Below are positions 11,078-24,000 of a DNA stretch of 64,000 nucleotides, one piece after another (within the stretch, counting starts at the first letter, position 1; every line of letters begins with the position of its first letter). A program made the translations under genes and the position numbers. Where the stretch lies: positions 1,612,001-1,676,000 of the forward strand of contig CM049992.1 in assembly GCA_016630955.3 (NCBI GenBank). Reading direction: 5' to 3'. The stretch is from Didymella arachidicola (lineage: Eukaryota > Ascomycota > Dothideomycetes > Pleosporales > Didymellaceae). The notes under the pieces were generated by a model, which was not told the origin of the DNA, made no database searches, and saw only the letters and a list, made by a program, of their open reading frames with translations.

Positions 11078-13456
11078 CTATTTAAGAGCACGCAAGATGA
11101 CTTTGGGGTTTGTGGCCACCAGCTCGATGCCGTACATGGTCCGAAAGTCTTGCTCACTTCAGCGTATGTGAAGAGGCCGGAGGATTCTCCGGAGGGCTCT
11201 GCAGTCGCAGTGGGACACCACCCAGATGTTGAGCACAGATTCCGGCCAGATGTGAAGAGGAAGTCTGCTGCGGCAGGCGTCGAAGAAATTTCGGTCGCAG
11301 AAGTCCCGGGGGTGTCCAGACTTGGCCATGTAGTACAGCCGTCATTGCTCACCGTGTTCTCTTCAATTGCTGGTGGCTGGTCATGAGTGGCATTATTGTT
11401 GACTATGCGGAGTCCAGGTTGATGAGATACAGTTTTGTTGTCTCTGACACTGACGTTGTTCTGATAGTTGCTAGTCGACTTCTCATAGTCAAGCTTGATT
11501 ACCATATCACCATTCTCAGCCTCAAATCGCACTCGCGTAGGTAGCCAGTCGGAGATCTTCTCGCCAGCCATTGAGTCCAGTGCTTCGCACAGCGATTCCT
11601 CATCTACTGTACTGACATCCCATTGCTCGTGAATTCGGTTGCATTCTTCTATCAACCAAGTCTTCATGCGGATGGCTTGAGAAAGGTCAGGTTTCGTGCC
11701 GGCGAAGAGGGATGCATCGATTCCAGAGACCGTAGTTCCGTCTCTAATAATGCGGTGCCAGGGTCCAATGGATATCTGCAGTGGAGTATGTAGGCGGAGC
11801 GGCACGAGTGGGAGACTTTGAGACACTGATTCGGCCCACGCGAGTGACTCGGCGAGACGTACGCCAGCATCGATGTCGAGTTGCCGCATAACTTTCGGTG
11901 TGGGCAGTAACGAAATGGACAATTGATGAGGGAAATGCCGATGCAGCGTATCGATGAGTCCGCAAAGCACGTTCTGTAGCATCCAGTAACGCGTGCAAAG
12001 TACCATATTCTGAACAGAGTCAAAATGCAACGTCTCGGGGAGTACGTCAGCCATTTCGATGCAAGGTGGAGCATCGACAAGAGTGACTGCATTTTGTAAC
12101 AGCTCAGCAATATGGGCAGGTAGATCAATTTGCCAGAGGTACTCTGTAAGACCCACTGCAGCGCCAAGAGCGTCGCTGTCTCCCGGGTGCATGATTGCGT
12201 GTCGGACCAGACAGTTTAGTCGAGGACACTGCACAAAAACATGCATGATCGACATCGACGCCCGTTGGGATGGAGTGAGCTGTACGAGGCTTGGAGCCAG
12301 GGATGGAGGATAGGTGGTCGATAGGTAATATTCGTTGTCATAGACCGATGCTCTACCGGCAAGCATTGCTTCGTTCACCTGGAAACGTCAGCGGAGTGGT
12401 AGCAGATGCTGCTGGAGGCACTCACGTCGTCGATGTACGTATTATCAACCAAATTCCAGTAGTGCTCATCGTCTACATTCGCAACACCTCCAGCTTTGAG
12501 GAGCTCGGCAAGTCCAAAGGCATGAATGGCGTGATACATCGTGTCTACCCCCAAGAGTGTCTGCAAGATATCAGCAGGCTTCCCCACGGTTCATGCCTAA
12601 CCTCTCACCTCGGCTGCATAGTGCATCTTTGTCGCCAGGACCACATCATAAGTATTGCGGCTCTGATCCTGAGAAATAGCTAACTGCAGCTCCCTAAGAG
12701 CCTTCGACTTCGTGGCAGTCGCTGTTTGTCGTTTTGTATAGCTATCATGCCAGAAGACTGCATGACTGTCGACAAGGAATTCGACAGCAAGATCTAGCAT
12801 TGAGTTCGAGCCAACTCTTGATGGTATGGATTGAATCCATGTCCCAAGAATAGATAAAGGCTTATTGTTTTCGGGTACAGATCCAAGCATATCGACCCAT
12901 CTTGATACTAGTGTCCCGTCAGCAGACGATGGTTTGATGAGTGCCAAGGAATTCTCCTGCTGGACCCGTCGAAGGTACGCATGTAATGCGTTTCTTCTTT
13001 TTAATGCGGCTTTCTTTGGTGTACGGACATTGCCCATGGCCACTGGCGCCAGAGTTTGAAAGGTACCGCTGCCAGACTCAGCCTTTCTTTGGGTGCTCAG
13101 TCTTAGTTCCAGTGGTGTTGAGCGTGAAGAGCTACCAGTCTCTTCAGACGATTCCAATGCGTACACGACAGGGGCCACTTTGGATCGGCCATGTTTGGTC
13201 AACTGATTCGGGTCCTGCACGACGAAGGCGGACATCCTTCCGTATGTAAATGTGCATGGCCTGTCCTTCTTGCGACATGCGCCACACTTCGGTTTCTCTT
13301 CGTCGCACTAAATTCGTTAAAGAACTGCAAAGATGCAATGTGTCGATTCATGCCGGTGAGTGATTGTCTTGAGGCGCACATGGAGGCGACTGCGGGTGGA
13401 CAACTTACCTTTACTTTACGTTGTCTACAGATGTCGCACTTCCCCGTTTGTGTCAT
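11078..13456 (-). CDS. Zn2Cys6 (C6) fungal transcription factor
   Basis: The binuclear zinc cluster is split by a 101-nt intron (13308-13408). Exon 1 (13456-13409) gives GKCDICRQRKVK and exon 2 (13307-12609) continues CDEEKPKCGACRKKDRPC, making the six-cysteine set C-x2-C-x6-C-x6-C-x2-C-x6-C. Further exons are 12560-12426 and 12378 downward. A basic patch follows the cluster, then a helical regulatory region with no domain I can name. An in-frame ATG further upstream (13522) is also possible. The 3' end is uncertain: without splicing the frame runs to 10948 with poor-looking sequence, whereas joining 11353 to 11152 gives an ending FRTMYGIELVATNPKVILRALK and a stop at 11078. These factors bind CGG-type sites; the target genes are unknown. 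Confidence 0.85.
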
Positions 13457-14190
13457 GGTTCTGTTGCTATGCTCTTCATTGCAACTAATTGTGCGATGAT
13501 GAGAACGACAGGCCTTATTCACGTATTTCTGCAGGTTTCTCGGAGCTGACCAAAGTGTCAGGCGCCCGAAGAAGGCGTGGTTTGCGACGATCGACAGAAC
13601 TAGGCCGAAACGAAGCTAGCACCATCATTAGACAGCAGGAGGTGCTCATCATCTCTTGATCGCTTCAATAATTGCAAAACATATGAAGCACTTAAATAGC
13701 AGGTTATCCTTCACTAGTCGGCCATTTGAGATGTAACGTATGGTGTAGCTGTCTTGATGTGTTTTTTGTTCTCTACAGGCAGGAGTCTGTCCCTTGCAGC
13801 GTATATGCGACGGTGTTGACTGCTGCTTTGTCTCCCAACGAGTAAATCAGCAGTAAAATCTTCAGCCAATGCAAAGACAATCGCCTAAAGAGGACCAGGA
13901 GGTACTGACAGGAACGCACCTGCATCCAGAACTCTCAGTGCTTTCACCCCGATGACCTCGGCCTTGAAATCTGCGAATGCCATTCCATCATCCCTCGATC
14001 CCATCTTGCACGCACAAGCGGCATGGCCTTTGAGCCCCGCATTTCCCTACAGCTACAACAACCTCTCCTGTCCTGTTGGACAGACAAGTAGGTCCTGACC
14101 TTCGTTTCTCATGAGTGATGGAATAGATAACGAAATTGCCAACTTCTACCTGGTTTCTCCAGTTTTCTGTCAGCCTTGTTTTTCCAAGTC
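13457..14190. other. Intergenic, no gene seen
   Basis: About 730 nt between the transcription factor start and the kinase relic. It has no open frame of note on either strand apart from the possible 22-codon N-terminal extension of the factor. Confidence 0.5.
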
Positions 14191-15380
14191 TTACCCAGCA
14201 TTCCCAGCATCTGCAACCGCTTGCAAATAAGGGTGCCGCAACACGTCAGAAGCCGTGGGCCTCTTGTCAGGATCAATTATCAGTAGAGATTCGATGAAAC
14301 ATAGTAAATCCTGCGGCACCGGAGGGTCTGGAATATCCTGTAGTTCCTTACGCCAACTGCCTCTGTCAATAAACTTCACAGAACCAAGCGGATGGTTCAT
14401 AATAGCGAGTTGCTCCGCAAGCTCAAACTCTTCTTTGTAAGTCTCACAATCAACTGGATGGCTTAGCGGGCCAACGAGGCAGATGATTTTTGCAATACAG
14501 TATGCCTCGGTGTGGCCTTCAATCAGCTTATCACCAGGACCAAAAAGACCAAGTGGCGAGAGCTTGTACGTCAACTTCCACATTAGCTTTCTGTCTTCTC
14601 TAGAATATTCGGAGATGAATACTAACAGTAGCAGCGAGAGACCAGACATCTGAGGAGTGTCGGCACGGAATGCCTTGTCAGACTTCAGGCGCTCTGGTCA
14701 GTAGGCTTTGAACCCGAATCTTCGCGGACCCATCCACAATCAGTTCGAAGTAAGGATTATAATATTGAGAGGCGGACTTACTATTGCCTAAGTCTCCTAG
14801 CTTAGCTATTGGAGAACTTCCATCGACGTTGGAGAGAAAGATGTTATTAGGACTAATATCTAAATGGTTCGTTTACCACTAGTAGTCACAATGATGTATG
14901 GAATTAAACCTGTATGGACAGCGCCTAGTGTGTTCGAAACGCTAAGGGCTGATAGGACTGCCTTGGACACGGTTTTAGGTAACATCGGACGGCCTTTGAA
15001 TTTAGGCGTAAGCACTGGTTCTAAAATCCTGGTCCATCCATTCAAATACAAGGCATGATGGGTTCTCTTGGTCTGACTTGACCATATGGTATCGCGTAAC
15101 GCTCGGATGAACGGGCTCGAAGCAATCTCATTGAAACCGTAATTGTAATATTCATGCTTCAAACACGTTTTCTCGCCCTCAGTGGCTGCAGTTTTGAACA
15201 TAGCCCTACCGCGAGAGCGAGCATTCGTTTCGAAATTGTGCTGTAACAGAGCCTCACCATCGTTCTTGGATAGGGCTAGACAAAACTCGAGCTTTGAAAA
15301 CAGTGGAGCCCTTTAGCGGGTGAAGCAGCTCGTAACGTCTTTTTTAGTCCGCGAAGGACTTTTCCTGCGCGTAACGCCAT
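14191..15380 (-). pseudogene. Decayed protein kinase gene
   Basis: Pieces of one kinase lie in order on the minus strand but not in one frame. They are an N-terminal GKVLRG segment from ATG 15380, then GSTVFKARVLSS in another frame, then RGRAMFKTAATEGEKTC, the catalytic-loop equivalent HTDISPNNIF (split by a short intron), LGDLGN in place of DFG, RAPEV, and HSSDVWSL followed by the C-lobe ending RPTASDVLRHPYLQ. Lesions are a frame slip near a run of A (about 15,340), a second slip after SSPIQERW, loss of a clear acceptor after LGDLGN, and a TGA at 14680-14678 just after RAPEV, where kinases of this group have Trp (TGG). The family looks like an expanded fungal kinase group. Assembly error is less likely given several lesions. 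Confidence 0.75.
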
Positions 15381-17836
15381 GAGCGTAAAGAAAGTGGGAG
15401 AGAGGAGACTGTACAATGACAACAACCAGTGCGGCGGCACGGATCTTGGCAACGGGGTTTAGCGTCGTTGCGTAGCGCAGATAAACGCCAAGGCTTTTAT
15501 TCTTAGGCCCTCACATGTCAACATGGCATTGATCACCACGCTGCCATCGCCCTGGACACCAAAAGAACACCTTGCTACGAAGCCCCCAGCCATGCACAGT
15601 AGTTATCACTAGTACGGTCTCCAGTGACAAAATTATAGGTTCCGTTGTAAATTTGCATGGTTTGTACATTGTTATCTGTAAGGGCGAGGCAGCTTCTTGA
15701 GCTTGAGACCTGATTCGCGGACACTTATTCCTGTTTTGGAAACAGAGCAACAGCGAGCAGAAACCAGAATAAGTAAGCATGGCAGAGCAGCAGGGTGAAC
15801 CTGTTTCCAACGTCCTAAGGTTGTATGTAAAAAGACAGGGTTTTGATTTGGTATATGCACGGGCCATCAGTACGACATTTCTGTGTAGTCTTCTTTGGCT
15901 GTGGGGGCAAATGGCTTCACTATTCGTGCAGTCCGCCTTCGACGGCTGACCAATCAACATGTGCTCCGCGCGCTTCCGCCCCGAGATTGTTTGCAAAAAA
16001 GTGGCTGCGCTAAGGCAAGGTGAGAACGGGCCTTTGTGGAGGCTTGTTATCCCAGAGTCTGAGGGTAAAGGGTCAAGTATATCAAGCTAACAGTGCTTTC
16101 TCGCGTCTTCGGTCTTTATGGACAAGAATGCGTAGTCCGTGGTAGTCTGACCGTCCGGTGGCCGAGCTAACGACCTCATCCCTCACGGCAGGGTTTACCT
16201 GCTTTTGGCTTGCGGCTGGACCCTTCTTATGGCGTGACAGAGCCTCAACGAAGCGAGGTCGATGGTGTAGTACGGTAACAATGATGGGCAAGTCCCCAGA
16301 AAACGATGTCATCTGGGGGTTTCAATAATTTAACCCCACTTGGGCAAGCAGTTAGGATGAGCGATAGTGAGCGTCAGATGCAGGGCAGCGACTCAATGAG
16401 GAAGATGAAAGATACAAATGATGAGCGGACCCGCTACGCAAGCCCAGAAGTGTAGTCTGTCTCGTGGCTTTAGGAATGATGCGCACAGGGTTTCCCGTAA
16501 TGTGAACGGTACTACTGCGTGCGGTCGACGTGTTTCAGAAGATCATAGGTGACGTATTGGCTCTACGCTAGCGTGGACCCTGAATGCCTGCGATGGATGG
16601 GGGCGCGAAATTTGGAGAGGTGGGTGTTGTGAGGATGCACGCAGGCATGCAGCGAATGATTGCACTCCCTGCAGTTATGGATGCTGCCTTGATCTGCGAC
16701 GCCGTCTTTAAGCCCGTTCGGAGCCACTCTGGCATGCTTCCAAGGCACAAAGAGGGCACTCTGCAGCGTGGCGGCGAGACACTACCATCTTAGCGGCCCT
16801 CCCGTCCGTAAGCATGAAGCTTCCAACTTGACGCGATAGTATCGTTTGGAGCTGCCATGCCGCAGATTCCGCGGCCAGCCCACTGTTGCGCCGTACTCGC
16901 GCGGAGTAGTGCGTCCTCTGGCCGCCGAGACGCCTCAACAGACGAGTAGATAAGACTAGAAATACATGGACAGATTCCTCTAGGGATATCTGCAATTCTG
17001 CGACCTTCACTTTTATGCTCCGCCGTGCCCCTTTGCTATCATCCACACCCCAGGGCCGCCTTCCAGACCTGAGCGTGCTCCCGCAGCCTCCACGACAACG
17101 CAATTCCGACACAGAAACGAATGAAATAAGACTGATCTCTGTCTCGAACAACTTCTCCATCGCGAGCCAGCCTCAGCGGGCCAACCTTGCACCGCACTAG
17201 AGGGAATCTGCGAGATCTCCCAGACGGGACACGATTTCACACGGCGTCATACCTCCACACGTCGACGGCCACAAGACCCACGTCGTAGCACGGCAGGCGT
17301 ACCGAAACAGACGCGAGGCGCAGGACTCTCGTGTAGTACAGTTCTGTGGTAGATGCACAACTCGTCAAAGAGCGCTGGACGAAGCAGAAAGATGCCCGTG
17401 ATTGAGGTAAGATGCTCTCCAGTCTTGCGCAATTTACTTCGCGGTGTGCAGCGGTGACCATGCCCTGATGGCGGCACGAGCTTATTTCGACTGCATTGTC
17501 TATTGATTTGGACTGCGGGTGGTCGAGCCTTTTCTGCGATGATGTCGTTTAGATCGTCATCTCTAGGCGCACGGTCCCACACCTGCGTCATACCCTCCGC
17601 GCCTCTTGTTCTGGCAACCACCCTGCATGACCTTTGTTCTTGTCAGCGAGTCGCCTTTCTTTTGCTTTCCCCATCTTCTTTCGCGAACTATTCCGCCACA
17701 CTACCCGCAGCACACAGTCTAGCTGAAGTTGCACGCGGCTCGTAAACCCAATTCTCTCCACACTTTGTGTCTTCATATACCCCGCCAACATCACGAGGCC
17801 AGAGTTGCATTCGCTTTTTGCACATAACAACTAAGC
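15381..17836. other. Long gene-poor stretch upstream of the Rck2-type kinase
   Basis: About 2.5 kb. The longest open frame (minus strand, 15511-15996, about 160 codons) shows no motif and poor codon texture, and I do not call it. The last few hundred bases, with CT-rich stretches, probably form the promoter and leader of the kinase gene at 17837. Confidence 0.45.
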
Positions 17837-20072
17837 ATGGCTGCGATACAGAACTTTAAGAATTTTTTGCGTCATGGCAAGCAGGCACGCCAGAACGCCG
17901 AGCCGACATCAAGCGTATCGCCTGTTCACGCACAGCAACATCGAGCAGACCCTGTTCACCATGGCATATCAGAGCCGGTAATGGACCACAAGCCACTGGC
18001 ACATGCGGCTGCCCCTCACGGTGATTATTCTGTCGCTGCTGGAGGTGACAACCGCAATATCGCAGCACAAGCCGGAGCCGCCGCAGACCGTGCAGCCGAC
18101 AAGAGGCAAAAGCAGGAAGCCGCCAAGCAAGGCAAGGGCGTCGATCCCGAAGTCCTGGAGCGCATTGTTGCCGAGGAACGCGAGGCGAAGGGCAAGCTGC
18201 CCAAGTATCCCGGTCTTGAGCGATGGCAGATTCTCGAGAAGATGGGCGACGGTGCCTTCAGCAACGTATACAGAGCACGAGACACCACTGGGCAATGGGG
18301 CGAGGTTGCCATCAAAGTTGTCCGCAAGTTCGAGATGAACTCTCAGCAAGTCAGTATACCCCAGCAGTCCTGCCCTCTTCAGCCCATTTCTTAGTGTCGT
18401 CATCCCTCCTTTCCTACCGCATCGCACTTGAGTTTTTGCGATTTTTGGACGTTACCAACACGATGCCTCGTGTTTAGGGCGATAAGCATGTGCATCCGGA
18501 TTTCAAGACACCCAAAGCCGCCGATGTGAGATTCTACCCTGCATACGATGCTTGCTCGATTCGGTAGCATCATCCTCTCACCCTTGTCCCGTTCGACATC
18601 ACAGCATAGGCGCTGACGTAATGCCCCGCAGAGAGCGAACATCCTCAAAGAAGTACAAATTATGCGCCAACTTGATCACCCCAACATCGTAAAGTTGATC
18701 GACTTCTCCGAATCTCGGCAATACTACTACATCGTTCTCGAGCTATGCCCGGGCGGTGAACTGTTCCACCAGATCGTCCGCCTGACATATTTCTCCGAGG
18801 ACCTGTCGCGACACACGATCATCCAGGTCGCCAAGGCACTGCAGTACTTACATGAGGAAGCAGGCGTCGTACATAGGTTTGAAGTCCAACATCAGTTCAA
18901 GACATTTCTGATTACTGACGTCATTTAACAGAGATATCAAGCCAGAGAACTTGCTGTTCTACCCCACTCCTTTCGTCCCCACACGGAACCCCAAGCCCCG
19001 CGGACCGGATGACGAGGACAAGGCCGACGAAGGTGAATTCGTGAAGGGCAGGGGAGCCGGAGGCATCGGTCTTATCAAGATTGCTGACTTTGGTTTGAGT
19101 AAGGTCATTTGGGACAGCCAGACCATGACACCCTGTGGAACCGTCGGCTACACTGCCCCTGAAATCGTCAAGGACGAGCGCTACTCCAAAAGTGTCGACA
19201 TGTGGGCACTTGGCTGTGTGCTTTACACACTCCTCTGCGGTTTCCCTCCATTCTACGATGAGTCCATTCAGACTTTGACAGAAAAGGTCGCTCGCGGTCA
19301 ATATACTTTCCTCTCACCATGGTGGGACGATATTTCCAAGTCTGCGCAGGACTTAGTGTCGCACCTGCTTACGGTCGACCCTGAGAAGCGCTACGATATC
19401 AACCAATTTCTGAACCACCCCTGGATCCGTGAGGCAGACGAGCCCACATACTCCGCCCTTGACGCGCCTCCTCTGGCAACTCCTGCTGCATCTCGCATGG
19501 ATCCCAAGATGCAGCAGCAGTATGCTTACCTCGAATCTCCTGGCGCTGGCCGCAGGGACTTCCGTTCGCCTGGTGCTGTGAACCTCCGAGAAGTGTTTGA
19601 TGTCGGCTACGCTGTACACAGACAGGAAGAGGAGGGCAAGAGAAAAAAGAACTTCAAGCAGGGCTACCGCGGCGCCAATGCCATTAACTCGCTGAATGCC
19701 CTCGATGAAAACGAGGATGACGATGAGTTCAGTAACACTTCGGTACCTTATGACCCTTCCATACAGCACCCACCTGCTAAGCTTCCAAAGTCTCAAGGCG
19801 CCGATGTCTCCACAATGGAGCAGAAGATGCGCAACACGACGCTGTCAGCCGCTGCGCAAGCACGACAGCAGCAAGCCCCTCCTCAGTCTCGGCAGCAGGA
19901 GCGCGGATACGGTCAGCATTCACCCGCCGTCGCTGCAGCAGCGAAGCGACAAGTCAAGAATAAAGGCGCTTTCGAGCTCAGCCTCGACAACGCTACATTA
20001 CTCGGTCGCCGTGGCAAGAAGGGTCCCCGAGGAAGTGGGCTTCGTGGCGAGGTCACGGCTGGTGGTTTATAG
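17837..20072 (+). CDS. rck2: Ser/Thr protein kinase of the Rck2/Srk1 (MAPK-activated) family
   Basis: Four exons (17837-18349, 18478-18525, 18632-18876, 18932-20072) encode 648 aa. The kinase domain starts with GDGAFSNVYRARD, with Lys160 in VAIKVV, HRD at 268-270 and DFG at 321-323, followed by TPCGTVGYTAPE. A long insert after the catalytic loop (DEGEF...GGIGLIK) and the run RLTYFSEDLSRH match yeast Rck2 and fission yeast Srk1 closely. These kinases act downstream of the Hog1/Sty1 stress MAPK and control translation and the cell cycle. Near the C-terminus LLGRRGKK (625-632) resembles the MAPK docking motif of MAPKAP kinases. The N-terminus is low-complexity and Ala-rich. Introns are 128, 106 and 55 nt. 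Confidence 0.93.
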
Positions 20073-21044
20073 CCATCAGCACATCTTTCTAAGGATTGGT
20101 AAAGTGTTTTTTTTTTAATTCGCAGCTGCTTTGAAGCAGCACGACTGGCATGGACATGACCCGGACATCATGAGGCGTTCTTCACCCCTTGCTTTATTTT
20201 TTATATCTGTGTACGAATCGGCAACCCCCCTTCATCTGCTCTCCACTTACGGCATATTTGTGTATGTTCTGTCTCTATCATTTGCGATATGTGAGGTCTG
20301 GGCATGTGGGTAGTTTAGAGGAGCAGCATAGTCCGGAGCGCAGATGCATGCTGCTGCTGCTATGCAAATTAAAAACGTTCAACACAAGTCTACTGCCCAT
20401 GAAAATGGATTGAATCCCCGCTGTGAACAATTATCTACCTCTGCGATCTATCCGGCCGCCTGACCTTTCCCCCCTCAATGCGTGCGGTCAACGTTCGTTC
20501 GATTTCGTCAAGAGGCATCTCGTCACGAATGTCAGGACTCCCCCATGCTGTTGTGCTCTGTTCGTGCGTATGGCCGCTCGCACTCTTGCGAAGGAGCATG
20601 CTTGCACTGTCCCGGCTGCGCTGCTCGCCGCCTTGTACCGTGAAATCGAAGATACCGCCCACCACGGCGAAAAATCCACATCACCGCAAAGCAATTAAAT
20701 GAACCCTTGGATTCGCCTGCATTGCAGGGCGTATGAAGCAATTGCAAGGCTGGGACTGTGGTTTGGTGGGGTGTCGCGCGTCCTTCCAATCTGGCACATG
20801 GTACCCTGTATTCTATCGATGGTGAGCTTCGCTCACTCGCTTGGAACCGACTCAAGACAAGGGGATGCTGAATGCGTAAGGAAATATATTTGCTCGCGGT
20901 ACTAGTATGTACAATTGTAATCACAGTTGCATCTAGGTATCTCAGTCAAAGCACTTTGTGTACGCTGAACGTAAGACACCAAACCCCGCGCTCCACAGTC
21001 CATGCACAAACTCCCGTACGCCGTCCATGCTGAGACCTTCCCTC
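20073..21044. other. Intergenic between convergent kinase and HMG-CoA reductase genes
   Basis: About 970 nt with the 3' UTRs of both genes. A T-run lies at about 20106-20117 soon after the kinase stop. No gene seen. Confidence 0.5.
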
Positions 21045-24000
21045 TTAACGCCGGGGGATGGGCCCGCCGTTTGTGGCGGGTGTCTGCGCGCCGGTGCCGG
21101 CAGGGGTAGCTGGCGCGGGGGTAGGGGCCCGCGAGGGTGCCGCGGATGTGACGGCGCTTCTGTTGTGCGCCATGTGCGCCTTGACGAGGTGGCCGGCGCA
21201 GAGGGCGCTGTTGAGGGAGAGTTCTCCTGCGAGGACGCCGGCGCCGATGATGCGGGCGAGTTGGCGCGCGTTGTCGCCTGGTGTTTCTTGGTGGGCGCCG
21301 CGCACGCCGAGGAGGTCGAGCATGGCGGATTGTGGCTCGAGGATTGTGCCCCCGCCGATGGTGCCGACTTCGATTGAGGGCATGGAGACAGAGATTTGTA
21401 GGTTGCCGTTGACGCTGGGGAAAGTTAGGTCGTGTTCGATTTGGGGTGAGGTGGAGTACGTACTTGTTCATGATGGTGATGCAGTTCGCGCTCTCGACGA
21501 CTTGAGCTGGATCCTGCCCGGTGGCGAGGAAGATAGCAGCGACAATGTTGGCGGCGTGCGCGTTGAAGCCACCGATGGATCCAGCCATAGCAGAGCCAAT
21601 CAAGTTCTTCTGGATGTTCATCTGGACAAGGTCGTCGACGTCGCACTTCAGGACCGACTTGACGACGGCACCAGGGATGATGGCCTCGGCAACAATACCT
21701 TTACCGCGACCGTCGATCCAGTTGATAGCTGCGGGTTTCTTGTCCGTACAGTAGTTGCCAGAAACAGTCACTACACGCATGTCGTCAAAGCCGCACTCGG
21801 TAGCCATGACGGTCAGGGCGTGCTCGACACCCTTTGAGATCATGTTCATGCCCATAGCGTCACCGGTAGTAGCCCGGAAGCGGACGTAGACGTTGCAGCC
21901 TGCAATGGCACTCTTGAGTGCTCGGAGCCTAGCGAAGCGAGAAGTTGAGTTGAAGGCATCGGCCATGGTCTTCTGACCTTCCTCAGAGTCCAACCAGTTC
22001 TTCGCAGCACCGGCGCGAGTTAGGCTGTCGAATCCAATACAAGGGCCACGAGTCATGCCATCGTTGGTCACAACAGTAACGGCGCCTCCACCAGCGTTGA
22101 TGGCCTTGGCGCCACGAGATGTAGAAGCAACCAGGACACCCTCTGTAGTGGCCATGGGAAGGAAGTAGTTCTGGCCATCGACAAGAATGGGTCCGGCAAC
22201 ACCAAGAGGAAGAGGCAAGTAGCCAATAACGTTCTCACAGCATGCTCCGTGAACGAGGTCGTAATTGTAATGCTGGTAAGGGAGGAGGGAGCGTTCAAGG
22301 AGGGTCGACGTTTCGCGGGTTGCGTGGGTGCGCGATACCAGTCCACGGCGAATCTTGACGGCACGGGTCTTGTCACCAAGAGTCTTCTCGAGAGCATATC
22401 CAGGTATCTTGCCCTTGAGCGACATCTCAATTAATTCCTCATCGGTCATCTTGGGCGCATTCTTCTCCTTGAGCATCTGCTCCAGAATCTCCATGGATCG
22501 GTTGGGCTGCTTCTGCTGGTAGTCGGTGGGACCGGCAGGGGTATCGACCTGGAGTCTCTCCTGGGCAGGACGAGGTGCGATCTCCGTGAGCGGCTTGATG
22601 GCTCCACGACCGGCCTGTTCTTCAGGGCCAGGCGTCCTGGGAGGAGTGGGTACGGACATGGATGGGACACGAGACTGGGTGGTGGAAGGCGCACCGTCTT
22701 GGATCTCTGAAGGAGAAGGTGGTTCCAGTGCCTTGTGTGGCTCCTTGATGGTCAAACGGGCGGCATTGAAAAGATAGCCGTTGAGGACGACGCTCATGAC
22801 AAGGGCGAGTACGATCCACTTGCTTAGGAAGGGATCTTCCAAGCTCTTGAGCACGCCGTCAACAATGTGGTTGCTGATGTTGGCACCGAATGCCGACTCA
22901 GAGTCAATGACGCCAGGCTCAGCATAGTGAATAGATGGATATTCAAGCTCATACTTGATGGGCATGAGTACCGTAACGAGGGTGGTGACTCCGGTGCTCT
23001 TTGCTTGCTCGAGGAGGTGGTCCAGCCCGCTTCCAGCGACCTTGAAAGGATCGAGAGGAGGCGAAGCACCAACGCTGGATACGTGACTACCCTTGGTCTG
23101 TGTGAGACCAAAACGGTAGGTAGCAAGGTTCAGGAAGTTGATGAGGAAGAACCCAGCAACCATGATGACTTTGAACTTCGGGACGGTGATCTTCTTGCCG
23201 AAGATGGTGGTGGTGTTGGAGCGAAGCTGGACGTCGCCGGAATTGCTGGGCCACTCGCTGCTGCGAGCCACATTTTCGGCAACCTTGCCATCAATGCCAT
23301 CGTCCTCCAACGCGCGTCGCAGAGCCACATGGCGCTTGATGCGGTTGATCTCGAGCTTGATGGTAAGGATCGCCGTATAGAAAGTCAGGAGCATGATGGA
23401 GTCGAAGAACAGAATCCATGCGCCCAGGAAGCAGAATTGTCGCAATCCACCCTGGATTCCAGACATGGCTCCTGCGACCAGGATCAGGATCTCGAAGAAG
23501 TAATCCCTGACGATCTCAAATCCGGTCCTCTTGATGGCAATCTGCACGGCAGACTGGATCGTGACGGGCTCTCCGCGGTTGTCCTCGGCGGCTCGGCGAG
23601 CGTCAATGGCAGCCGAAAGGACGGCCTTGGTCAAGACGATGGGCTTCTCGAATCCAATGATGACGACCAGGAAGGGAAGGCCCTCGGACAGCAGGATCAT
23701 GTTGATGGGTACACCGAGGTAGACTGTGATACCGAGAGCGAACAAGAAGGCAAAGGCTGACTGGAGGAGCACCGCCGTGGCGAGCCAGAAGTGGGAGCCC
23801 AGGCGCCTCATTGCGAGGAACAGCGAGACGAACGTCAGGTGCATGGCGAGATAGCCAAGTGCCATGATGATGATGTCGCCCGTGTCGGCGTTCTGCCAGT
23901 CCCGTTAGCCAGATTCGCATGCGTGCGTACACGGCAAGTCAACGTACCTTGAGCAGATCGACAAACGAAGTCCACGAATCGCTGATCCAGTTGCGCACAC

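Noticed and set aside
15511..15996. Minus-strand frame of about 160 codons in the 15.4-17.8 kb gap
   Set aside because: No motif, poor codon texture and no plausible splice partner.
22867..23760. Plus-strand open frame (297 codons) opposite HMG-CoA reductase
   Set aside because: Antisense shadow of the sterol-sensing/membrane exon; charged, repetitive composition and no domain.
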